From contig NZ_JBHZGI010000001.1 in NCBI RefSeq assembly GCF_051900535.1, positions 310,001 through 374,000 of the forward strand: a stretch of DNA of 64,000 nucleotides. The letters run 5' to 3'. A model generated the notes under the pieces. The model ran no database searches and was not told the DNA's origin. It was given only the letters and a program-made list of their open reading frames with translations. The DNA comes from Frateuria_A sp051900535. GTDB lineage: Bacteria > Pseudomonadota > Gammaproteobacteria > Xanthomonadales > Rhodanobacteraceae. A program made the position numbers and the translations under genes. Of the stretch, positions 26,137 through 33,805 are shown one piece after another; positions within the stretch are counted from its first letter, which is position 1, and every line of letters starts with the position of its first letter.

Positions 26137-26523
26137 ATGACCATCCAATCGACCGGTTTCAACTCGGCCAACACCACCCGCGCAGGCATGGGTACTGGCC
26201 CCGTGCTGGCTTCGAGCACGCTCAGCGGCGAGAACGTTCGCAACGCCTCGGGCGAGGACCTGGGAGAGATCAAGGACCTCATGATCGACACCGCCAGCGG
26301 CACCATCCAGTACGCCGTGCTGACCTTCGGCGGCGTTCTCGGCATGGGCAACAAGCTGTTCGCCGTGCCGTGGAACGCGATGCGTCTGGACACCGAGAAC
26401 CATTGCCTGGTACTCGACGTTTCCAAGGACCGTCTGAAAGACGCGCCGGGTTTCGACCAGGACAACTGGCCGGACTTCGCCGATACCACCTTCACCAACC
26501 GCATCAGCAGCTACTACCACTAA
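26137..26523 (+). CDS. PRC-barrel domain protein
   Basis: A 128-residue protein with a PRC-barrel fold from about residue 28 (ASTLSGENVRNASGEDLGEIKDLMID) to 125. It shows the alternating beta strands and the FAVPWNAMRLD motif common in stress-induced soil bacterial homologues. The family is general (ribosome maturation factor RimM, photosynthetic reaction centre H). This stand-alone type is often linked to osmotic or desiccation stress, but its role is not proven. Confidence 0.85.
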   Translation: MTIQSTGFNSANTTRAGMGTGPVLASSTLSGENVRNASGEDLGEIKDLMIDTASGTIQYAVLTFGGVLGMGNKLFAVPWNAMRLDTENHCLVLDVSKDRLKDAPGFDQDNWPDFADTTFTNRISSYYH

Positions 26524-26545
26524 GGCGTCGAGCCTGGCTTCTCAC

Positions 26546-26571
26546 GAGGGCGTCGCGATCGCGGCGCCCTC
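26546..26571 (+). terminator. Hairpin after the PRC-barrel gene
   Basis: GAGGGCG-TCGCGATCGCGG-CGCCCTC: a 7-bp outer stem, with a further palindromic TCGCGATCGCG inside, 22 bp after the stop. There is no T tract, so its strength is uncertain. Confidence 0.5.
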
Positions 26572-26625
26572 GTCGCGTGCGCCCCCCATTACACTGCCCG
26601 CCCCCCAGCCTGCCGCACGCCATCC

Positions 26626-26838
26626 ATGCAAACGCTTACCTTCCAGCTTGACCGCGACCACGTCGAGCTCAACCAGTTGCTGAAACTCGTGGGGCTGTGC
26701 GACAGCGGCGGCGCCGGCAAGATGCTGGTCGCCAGTGGGGAGGTCCACGTCGATGGACAGCAGGAACTGCGCAAGACCTGCAAGATCCACGCGGGACAGA
26801 CCGTGAGCCTGGGCGACGTGGAAATCCACGTGTCCTGA
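26626..26838 (+). CDS. S4-domain RNA-binding protein (YbcJ-like)
   Basis: A 70-residue protein that is a single S4 RNA-binding domain: LNQLLKLVGLCDSGGAGKML, then VASGEVHVDGQQELRKTCKI. This is the YbcJ family, probably a ribosome- or RNA-associated accessory factor. The length is typical. TTACACT about 30 bp upstream may be its -10 box. Confidence 0.88.
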   Translation: MQTLTFQLDRDHVELNQLLKLVGLCDSGGAGKMLVASGEVHVDGQQELRKTCKIHAGQTVSLGDVEIHVS

Positions 26839-26848
26839 AAACCTTCCG

Positions 26849-26871
26849 TGCAGGAGCCCGCTTGTGGGCGA
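26849..26871. repeat. GTAG-type REP palindrome (GCAG variant)
   Basis: GTGCAGGAGCCCGCTTGTGGGCG, 10 bp after the S4 gene, differs from the element at 490-511 by only a few bases. Confidence 0.6.
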
Positions 26872-26990
26872 TGCTCTTCGTGGGTACAGCCTGTAACTCC
26901 GACGCCCCCTCCAGCGAACAACCGGTAAGCCACGCGCACCCGTTCCCGGCATGCATCCGTAGCTATTTCTGACCGTTGCGAGGTGTTTAC

Positions 26991-27689
26991 ATGCCAGCTC
27001 GATGGCTTGCCCTTCTCCCCCTGGCCGGCGCCATGCTGGCCGGCTGCGGCGTCCCCGGTCCGGCATCGGCCGACGCAGCCCACCTACCCGATCCACGCCT
27101 GGATCCCGCGCCGTCCCAATCCGGTGAGCAGGTCGCGGTGTTTGCAGGCGGCTGCTTCTGGGGTGTCGAAGCCGTGTTCGATCATGTCCGCGGCGTGCGC
27201 GAGGCCTGGTCCGGTTACGCCGGCGGCGCCGCCGACACTGCCACTTACGAGCAGGTCAGCGACGGCGATACGGGACATGCCGAATCGGTCAAGGTGATCT
27301 ACGACCCGGCCAAGGTCAGCTACGGGCAGCTGCTGAAGGTGTTCTTCTCCGTCGCCCACGATCCCACCCAACTCGACCGCCAGGGACCGGACGTGGGCAA
27401 CCAGTACCGCTCGGTGGTTTTCTACGCCACGCCCCAGCAGCAACGGGTGGCCGATGCCTATATCGCCCAGCTCACCGCGGCGCATGCCTTCGCCGCGCCG
27501 ATCGTCACCCAGGTGGTGCCGCTGAAGATGTTCTACGCAGCCGAGGGCTACCACCAGAACTTTGCCGCGCAGCACCCCGACAACACCTACATCGTCTACA
27601 ACGACGCACCCAAGGTGGCGCACCTGAAACAATGGCTGCCGACGCTGTACCGACCGCAGCAGCAGAGGGTCCAGGTGCGCCTGCGCTGA
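26991..27689 (+). CDS. msrA: Peptide methionine-(S)-sulfoxide reductase, lipoprotein-anchored
   Basis: A 232-residue MsrA that reduces Met-S-sulfoxide in oxidised proteins. The active-site motif GCFWG puts the nucleophile at Cys55. Later motifs GYAGG, HAESVKVIYDP, FFSVAHDPTQLDRQGPD (with NQYRS following) and AEGYHQNF are all present. Unlike most bacterial MsrA, it has an N-terminal signal with the lipobox LAGC (Cys19), so it should be a lipoprotein acting outside the cytoplasm. GAGG seven bases before the ATG at 26991 supports the start. It has no fused MsrB domain. Confidence 0.93.
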   Translation: MPARWLALLPLAGAMLAGCGVPGPASADAAHLPDPRLDPAPSQSGEQVAVFAGGCFWGVEAVFDHVRGVREAWSGYAGGAADTATYEQVSDGDTGHAESVKVIYDPAKVSYGQLLKVFFSVAHDPTQLDRQGPDVGNQYRSVVFYATPQQQRVADAYIAQLTAAHAFAAPIVTQVVPLKMFYAAEGYHQNFAAQHPDNTYIVYNDAPKVAHLKQWLPTLYRPQQQRVQVRLR

Positions 27690-27734
27690 CAGGGAACCGA
27701 TCGGCGCCCAAAGCGCCGCTCACCGATGCCATAG

Positions 27735-27752
27735 GGTGGGTTTCCGCCCACC
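27735..27752. repeat. Small GGTGGG/CCCACC palindrome
   Basis: GGTGGG-TTTCCG-CCCACC between the convergent msrA and GGDEF-EAL genes. It resembles the arms of the repeat at 56105-56158 and may act as a terminator. Confidence 0.45.
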
Positions 27753-27831
27753 GCTCTCAGGTGCATCAGGCCGGTGGGTTGACGGGCGCGCGTCTGGAGT
27801 GTCGCAGGAAGGCCTCCCTGCGGGCGCGCGA

Positions 27832-30576
27832 TCAGTGCGCGGGGGGCACCAGCCGCAGCTTGGCGGAACCGGGGCGGTGGCCGGGACGCAGCATGCGCTC
27901 GATCTCCTGCACTTCCAGCGCACGCGCATACAGGTAGCCTTGGCCCTCGGTGCAGCCGGCGCGCAGCAGGAACTCGTGCTGCGCCTCGGTCTCGATGCCT
28001 TCGGCGATGGCGCACAGCCCCAGCCGCTTGGACAGCGCCAGCATCGCCTCGACGATGGCCGCGTCGTGCGAGCTGCCCGGTAAGCCGTCGACGAAGCTCT
28101 TGTCGATCTTGAGGAAGGCGATCGCCGGCAATTTGAGGTAGGCCATCGAGGAATAGCCGGTACCGAAGTCGTCGATCGCCACGCCCACGCCCAATGCATG
28201 CAGCGCATTCATGGTGCGCTCCATCTCGTCGCCCAGGCGCAGGATCGCGCCCTCGGTGATCTCCAGCAGCAGGCGCTGCGGCGCGACCTGCTCGGCGACC
28301 AGCCAACGACGCACGTCCTCGACGAAATGCGGCGCACCGTAGGAGCCGGCGGAAATGTTCACCGCGACGCGGATCGGCGGCATGCCTTCCGCGTCCCATT
28401 GGCGCATCTGCCGGGCCACGGCCTGCAGCACCCAATCGTCCACGTGGCGGATCAGGCCCAGCTTCTCGGCCATCGGGATGAACTCGGCCGGCGACACCTC
28501 GCCGCGTGCCGGATGGCGCCAGCGCAGCAGCGCCTCGACCGCGACCACCTTGCCGTTGCGCAGATCCACGCTCGGTTGGTACACCAGCCGGAACTCGCCG
28601 CGCGCGAGCGCCTGGCGCAATTCCGCCGCCAGCGCCAGGCGCTTGCGCGCATCGGCCTGCATCATCGGCGAATAGAAACGGTAGGTGTTGCGCTCCTGCG
28701 TCTTGGCCGCGTACATGGCGGCGTCGGCGTTGGCGATCAGGGTGACCGGATCGCTGCCGTCGAGCGGATAGCCGGCGATGCCGATACTGGCGCTCAGCGC
28801 CACTTCGTACTCGCCCACCTTCATCGGTTCGCCCAGCACGGCCAGCAGCCGTTGCGCCAGCGTGCTGGCCTGTTCGCGCGAGACCAGCTTGCCGATCAGC
28901 ACGGTGAACTCGTCGCCGCCGATGCGCCCGGCGACGTCGTGCTCGCCCAGGTCGCGGCTGATGCGCTCGGCAACGTGCACCAGCAGGCGGTCGCCGATGG
29001 CGTGGCTATAGCTGTCGTTGACGACCTTGAAGGCGTCCAAATCGATGAACAGCACTGCCACCGCGCCGTGCTCGCGGTCGGCCGTGTTGAGCGCGAGCGC
29101 GCACTGGCGCTCGAACTCGGCGCGATTGGCCAGCCCGGTCAACGGGTCATGGGTTGCGAGGTGCTCCAGCCGACGCTGGTTCGCCTTGGTGGTGCTGATA
29201 TTGGTGAACACCGCGACGTAGTGCTGCACGCGCTCGTCCATGTCGCGGATCACGCTGATGCTGAGCAGTTCGGGATAGACGCTGCCATCGGCACGCTGGC
29301 TGTGCACCTCGCCCAGCCAATTGCCGCCGGCTTCAAGGGTTTCCCATACCGAGGGCGGCAGCGGGCTGTCGTCGGGCAGGCGGCGGGTTTCGTCGAAGCG
29401 GCGGCCCAGCATCTCCTGCAAGGACAGGCCGGTAATGGCGACGTGCGCCGCGTTGATCGAGAGCACCCTGCGCCCGGCGTCGGCGATGATCACGCCTTCG
29501 GCGATGCTGGCCAGTGCCTCGGCGGCAATGCGCCGCTCCTGCTCCAGGCTGATGCGTTCGGAAATGTCGCGGATGATCGCCTGCCGCACCTGGCGTTCGC
29601 CCCAACGGACCAGGCTGCTCTGCGTTTCCACCGGCCGGGAAGACTCCCCGCCGCTGCGCAACGCGCCCTGCGTCACGCCCTCCCCGTGTGGCTGGCCGCG
29701 CTCGAACAGTGCGGCAAACGGCATGCCCAGGAGTTCCTGTTGCCCGCGCCCGGTCCATTCGACCGCCTTGTGGTTGGCATCCAGGATGCGGCCGCCCTGC
29801 TCGTCCACCATGACGATGGCGTCCGGTGCGCGATCGAACAGCAGCCGGTAGCGCTCTTCGGTGCCACGCACGTTGGCCAGAACGCGCCTGGCCATCCACA
29901 GCCACAGCAGCGTCGCCAGGCAGGTGGCTCCGAAGATGGTCGAGTACAGCACCCGGCCCATCCAGACGGCACCGTGGGCCACTTCCTGCGAAAACACCTT
30001 GGCGCGGGGTTCGATGTAATCGTTCAACGCGCGGATGCGCGCCTGCTGGCGCGCGATGCTGGCCGGGTCCATCGCGCCGCGCGCGTGGGCCGCCTGCAAC
30101 TCGTGGGCGATCGTGTCCAGTTCGGCGACCTGGCGATCGACCGACCGCCACGCCGCGAGCGCCTCCTCCATGTAGGGCCCGGAAGCGAAATGGTCGAGCA
30201 TGAAGATCACGCCGGGCACGGCCGACTGCATGGTGTTGACCTGCACCAGCGCGTCGGCCACGGCCGCGCGATCATAGTCGCCGGTGGCCACCACGTCGCG
30301 CGTCCAGCGATCGATGCGGAGGATGTCGTAGTTGCGGCGGTAGGCGGCAAGGTCCGCCGGACTGCCGCTGGCGGCATAGTTGCGCAGGTCGATGACCGCC
30401 TGTTTCTGCGCTTTCGACCAGATGCTCTCGCCGTTGAGGAACCCGGCGAGAGCAACCTGGACCTGCAATGCGCCCCAGGTAAAGGCCAGGATCAGCCCGA
30501 TGACGGCCGCAAGTCCCCATGCCAACGGCAACAGACGCCGGGGCAGTGAGGACAAGCTGGGCACGGCAGCAGGCAT
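27832..30576 (-). CDS. Membrane PAS-GGDEF-EAL protein (c-di-GMP turnover)
   Basis: A 914-residue inner-membrane signalling protein. Helix 1 is at about 16-36, a periplasmic sensor segment at 40-200, helix 2 at 205-230, and two PAS domains at roughly 237-345 and 350-465. The GGDEF domain carries an intact RIGGDEF (553-557). The EAL domain has EALLRW (681-683) and, later, EITEGAIL, DDFGTGYSS, KIDKSFVDGL and AEGIETEAQ. Both catalytic motifs are intact, so it could make and/or degrade c-di-GMP. The residue where the inhibitory RxxD site arginine would sit is Gly544, so no product-inhibition site is apparent. The UndA-like gene is 65 bp upstream on the same strand, without an obvious terminator between them. 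Confidence 0.93.
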   Translation of the reverse strand: MPAAVPSLSSLPRRLLPLAWGLAAVIGLILAFTWGALQVQVALAGFLNGESIWSKAQKQAVIDLRNYAASGSPADLAAYRRNYDILRIDRWTRDVVATGDYDRAAVADALVQVNTMQSAVPGVIFMLDHFASGPYMEEALAAWRSVDRQVAELDTIAHELQAAHARGAMDPASIARQQARIRALNDYIEPRAKVFSQEVAHGAVWMGRVLYSTIFGATCLATLLWLWMARRVLANVRGTEERYRLLFDRAPDAIVMVDEQGGRILDANHKAVEWTGRGQQELLGMPFAALFERGQPHGEGVTQGALRSGGESSRPVETQSSLVRWGERQVRQAIIRDISERISLEQERRIAAEALASIAEGVIIADAGRRVLSINAAHVAITGLSLQEMLGRRFDETRRLPDDSPLPPSVWETLEAGGNWLGEVHSQRADGSVYPELLSISVIRDMDERVQHYVAVFTNISTTKANQRRLEHLATHDPLTGLANRAEFERQCALALNTADREHGAVAVLFIDLDAFKVVNDSYSHAIGDRLLVHVAERISRDLGEHDVAGRIGGDEFTVLIGKLVSREQASTLAQRLLAVLGEPMKVGEYEVALSASIGIAGYPLDGSDPVTLIANADAAMYAAKTQERNTYRFYSPMMQADARKRLALAAELRQALARGEFRLVYQPSVDLRNGKVVAVEALLRWRHPARGEVSPAEFIPMAEKLGLIRHVDDWVLQAVARQMRQWDAEGMPPIRVAVNISAGSYGAPHFVEDVRRWLVAEQVAPQRLLLEITEGAILRLGDEMERTMNALHALGVGVAIDDFGTGYSSMAYLKLPAIAFLKIDKSFVDGLPGSSHDAAIVEAMLALSKRLGLCAIAEGIETEAQHEFLLRAGCTEGQGYLYARALEVQEIERMLRPGHRPGSAKLRLVPPAH

Positions 30577-30641
30577 CTGGTCCCTTATCCTGTGGCTGAC
30601 CCGCGCAATTCTACGGGTGATTGTTCAACTTTCATGCGCCA

Positions 30642-31418
30642 TCAAGCCGCTGCCTCGTTCACGGTTCCGTAAACGCGTGCCTGCCCGATGCAACGATCGG
30701 CAAGGATCCGCATGCCGGTGTAACTGCGCTTGACGCACTCGGTCAGGTGGTCCACTTCATCGGCAGCCGGTGCGGTTCCCTTGAGGGTACACACGATCTC
30801 CAGGGCCTCCCAGGGGTGGGTGTCGTCATAAGCGGCATGCAACTGCAACCAGCGCAGGCTCTGCACGCGCTTGTCCGAGGGCATGCTCTGGGCGTAGCTG
30901 GCGCTGTCGTAGATCAGCTGCGACCACTCGCCGGTGGCGCCTTCGACCGCATAGTTGGTCGCCACGATGCCGGCGGCCAGGCTGTCATGCTCGCTGACCT
31001 CCTCGCACCAGTCGGCCAGGACCTGGGTGCCCTGCGCGCGCTCGCCGTAAAGGACGTCCCAGCGCGGCACGCCGGCACCCTCGGACCAGTTGAGCCAGTG
31101 GTCGGCGTGGTTCTGCTCGACGCGGATGTTGCGCACCAGCCAGCGCCTGGCCATGTTGTCGCCGGGACTGCGCCCGTACTGGGTCTTGAGCAGGTTGCGC
31201 GCCATGTAGGCCGGAAAGCGCTCGATCACCGGCCAGATGCCCGCCATGAAGTCGCGGGTGCCCTGCCGCCCTAGCTTGACCTCGCGCATCAGGTCCCACA
31301 ACTCGTGGCGGATCACGCTCTGCTTGGTCTCCTCGCAGGCGCCGACCATGTCCTGCGCCCACTGCGGATAGCTGGAAATTTCGGTCAGGGGACCGGTCCG
31401 TTCAAAACGATTGTTCAT
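30642..31418 (-). CDS. undA: UndA-type diiron oxidase (medium-chain fatty acid decarboxylase, 1-alkene forming)
   Basis: A 258-residue heme-oxygenase-like-fold protein (TenA/PqqC/CADD superfamily). The pattern matches Pseudomonas UndA, which converts lauric acid to 1-undecene with O2. It starts RTGPLTEISSYPQWAQ, and has DMARRWLVRNIRVEQNHADHW (split across residues 88-108), NYAVEGATGEW (155-165) and HAAYDDTHPWEALEI (194-208). All six iron ligands I recall for UndA are present at the same numbers: Glu101, His104, Glu159, His194, Asp198, His201. The ATG at 31418 has GAGGAG eight bases upstream, and this start gives the usual length. It is not a TenA thiaminase: the TenA catalytic cysteine context is absent. 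The product and chain length are inferred from the family. Confidence 0.85.
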   Translation of the reverse strand: MNNRFERTGPLTEISSYPQWAQDMVGACEETKQSVIRHELWDLMREVKLGRQGTRDFMAGIWPVIERFPAYMARNLLKTQYGRSPGDNMARRWLVRNIRVEQNHADHWLNWSEGAGVPRWDVLYGERAQGTQVLADWCEEVSEHDSLAAGIVATNYAVEGATGEWSQLIYDSASYAQSMPSDKRVQSLRWLQLHAAYDDTHPWEALEIVCTLKGTAPAADEVDHLTECVKRSYTGMRILADRCIGQARVYGTVNEAAA

Positions 31419-32297
31419 TGCGTTGCTCCTCTCGGGGTGTGCTGCGAAGCGTTCGATCCAGGTCGCCCAGGCACGGGCGCCCGCTCCCCCGGTTCGCAGC
31501 GCGCCGGGGAAATCCATGGTTTCAATCGGTCGTCTCATGAATGGCGAATGCGCACGCGCCCGTGTGGGCCGTTCACGCCCGAGAAGGAATCAACATTGCC
31601 ATATCCCGATCTTCGCGCCGAACGGGCGCGCTTGCGTCAAGACGGTGTGCGTGGCCGGATGTCCGGGATCGATGGCGGGTGCGCCGCTCGGCAGCACGCG
31701 CCGAGGCCACGTCGCGTGCGTAGGTGCGGGTGGTGCGCGACAGGCGCAGCAGACCCGCGGCAGCAAGCGGCGCCACCATGACCAGGAGACAAGGTCCAGC
31801 CCCGCCGCGCCAGGGCGTACCGTGGCCGCGGCGCCGGCCTCAGCTCCGACCGTCTGCACCTGGCCGGCAAAGCGGGCCGCCGCGTAACCGGACAACGGCG
31901 GCGCGACCGCCTCCAGCGCAAAGCGGAAGGTCGCCGCACGCCTTCGGCCCACCCCTCAGCGCGAAGACATGACGTGCAGGCGCGCGGCGTCCAAGGCCGG
32001 GTTGGTGACAGTTGATTACGCTTGCGCGGTTGGGCATACCGGCGAGGCCGGCATCGCGCCGCCTCGATCTCGGCCATTCGGCGACCAGCCAGCTGGTCCT
32101 TGACGGCTGGCCGACCGCTGGGGGACACGGCAGTGATGCTCGGGCGGCATCACCGACGCAGGAGGAGTGAAAAACGTGGATTTCGTCACCTGCGAGGGGC
32201 GAGCCGCCGCCGTGCGCTGTCCTGTCAGGCGGCACCGGCTTCGATTACAGACCTCGGCAGTGCGCTACAGCGGTGAGCGACAGTTCCGTACCCGAGA
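31419..32297. other. 879-bp region without a recognisable gene
   Basis: Open frames occur on both strands but all look like GC-rich chance frames (Arg/Pro/Ala-rich, no domain pattern, overlapping one another). The undA promoter should lie in the left part. I see no tRNA, repeat family, inverted repeat of transposon type or strong terminator. A GGAGGAG followed by GTG at 32160-32176 starts only a short run-on frame into the VOC gene's antisense side. It may contain a decayed gene. Confidence 0.4.
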
Positions 32298-32720
32298 TCA
32301 ACCCTGCGCGCCCGCCACCACCATCCAGGACACGCCGAAGCGATCGAGCACCATGCCGAAGCTGGAGGCGAAGAAGCTGGGGCCCAGCGGCTGCTGCACC
32401 TGGCCGCCGGCGGCCAGCGCGTCGAACAGCTTGCGCGCCTGCGCGTCGTCGTCGGCCGCGATGGAAAGCGACACCCCCTTGAACTCCGGTCGACCGGCGG
32501 CGAAACCGTCCGAGGCCATGACCACGGTCTGGCCGATCTGCAGCGCGGCGTGCATCACCTTGTCCGCGGGCGGCATCTGCCCGTCGGGGCAGCCAGCGTC
32601 GCCTGGCGGCGCGTCGGCGTAGTGCATCAGCGCGATCACTTGCGCACCGAGCGCATCGCGGTAGAACGCCACGGCTTCTTCGCAGCGGCCTTCGAAAAAC
32701 AGGTAGGGCTGGACTTGCAT
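32298..32720 (-). CDS. VOC-family protein, PhnB-like
   Basis: A 140-residue PhnB/YjdN-type VOC protein: QVQPYLFFEGRCEEAVAFY at the start, the acidic and aromatic core ALMHYADAPPGD, and a C-terminal SSFGMVLDRFGVSWMV. Such proteins bind metal and an unknown small substrate. I take the second ATG (32720), which has GAGG eight bases upstream. The first ATG at 32726 would put the ribosome site too near. Confidence 0.87.
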   Translation of the reverse strand: MQVQPYLFFEGRCEEAVAFYRDALGAQVIALMHYADAPPGDAGCPDGQMPPADKVMHAALQIGQTVVMASDGFAAGRPEFKGVSLSIAADDDAQARKLFDALAAGGQVQQPLGPSFFASSFGMVLDRFGVSWMVVAGAQG

Positions 32721-32824
32721 GGGCATTTCCTCGTCGGGAACGGGTGGGCTTGCATCATTCCGACGAGCGGGCCGGCCGGATTTCGACACCTGGCGACAGG
32801 CCCCGAGGGAGGGAGCAAGGCGAT

Positions 32825-33634
32825 CTAGCGGGTCGGGACCGGCACCAGTTCCTTCGTCCCGGTCAGTTGGCACGACAGCGCGTAAAGCACGCGCAAGTCC
32901 TGCGCATCCAGCGCATCGCCGTCCATGCCGCGGAAATGATGGTGGAAGGAGCGCACCGCGGCCGGACGATCGTCCAGCGGGTAGCCCACCAGTGCCAGCG
33001 CCATCCACGGATCGAAGCCAGGCGGCGGGTCGGCCAGCGGCCCTCGCGGCCACAGCCCGAAGCCCGCCTCGGCCAGGCGCTGCCAGGGGAACAGCGGACC
33101 GGGGTCATCCTTGCGGCCGGGCGCCAGGTCTTCGTGACCGATGATCTGTGTCGGCGGGATGTGCAGGCGCGTGGTGAGGTCGGCCAGCAGGCGCAGCAGG
33201 CTGTCGATCTGCGCCGGGGCGAAGGGCGAATGCCCGTTGTTGTCCAGCTCGATGCCGATCGAGGACGAGTTGAGGTCGGTGATGGTGCCCCAGCGCCCCG
33301 GTCCGGCCTGCCAGGCGCGCTTGTCGTCGGCGACCAGCTGGTAGATCCCGCCATCGCTGCCGATCAGGTAGTGCGCGCTCACCGGCCCGCCGCTGTTGGC
33401 CGTGCGCAGCGTATCCAGGCTCTCCTGCACCGAGCCCTGGTCGGTGAAATGGATCACGATCGCCACCGGCCGGCGCTGGTCGTAGTTGGGCGAGGGCACC
33501 CAGTGCGCCATGGGGTTGCGCACGGGGCCGCAGGCGGTCAACAGCACGGCCAGCGGAAGCAGGCGGCTCACGCGAAACAGGGTCGCGCGCCCGGAGCGGA
33601 AAAAGGACACGGCGGTCGCCAGTGGGGAAGGCAT
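32825..33634 (-). CDS. amiD: N-acetylmuramoyl-L-alanine amidase, AmiD-type lipoprotein
   Basis: A 269-residue amidase_2 (AmpD/PGRP fold) enzyme cleaving the MurNAc-L-Ala bond of (anhydro)muropeptides. The N-terminal signal has lipobox LTAC, so it should sit in the outer membrane facing the periplasm, as E. coli AmiD does. Zinc ligands are visible as VIHFTDQ (first His) and IIGHEDLAPGRKDDPGP (second His with the following Asp/Lys pair). NSSSIGIELDNNGH is the central motif. The start at 33634 precedes the signal sequence. Confidence 0.88.
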   Translation of the reverse strand: MPSPLATAVSFFRSGRATLFRVSRLLPLAVLLTACGPVRNPMAHWVPSPNYDQRRPVAIVIHFTDQGSVQESLDTLRTANSGGPVSAHYLIGSDGGIYQLVADDKRAWQAGPGRWGTITDLNSSSIGIELDNNGHSPFAPAQIDSLLRLLADLTTRLHIPPTQIIGHEDLAPGRKDDPGPLFPWQRLAEAGFGLWPRGPLADPPPGFDPWMALALVGYPLDDRPAAVRSFHHHFRGMDGDALDAQDLRVLYALSCQLTGTKELVPVPTR

Positions 33635-33805
33635 CACCCGAACCTGCCGCAGCAGCTTGGTAGGCGTCAAGAGCGGGGGGGCCCGATTCGTGACGGCCAA
33701 CCGGTCGCCGGATTCGCACGGCGACCGTGCCTGCTATGGTTGCCGGCGACGTCCGGCGGACCCGGTTGCTCGCGGTCCCCTCGGCCCAGCCACGCAAGGG
33801 AGCCC

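Noticed and set aside
28198..30549. 783-codon plus-strand frame across the GGDEF-EAL gene
   Set aside because: Its product is a His/Arg/Gly-rich shadow; the minus strand encodes a complete PAS-GGDEF-EAL protein.
30642..31418. TenA thiaminase or PqqC assignment
   Set aside because: The catalytic cysteine context of TenA and the PqqC residues are missing, while all six UndA iron ligands are present. PqqC would have been tempting given the PQQ enzyme at 6-8.5 kb.
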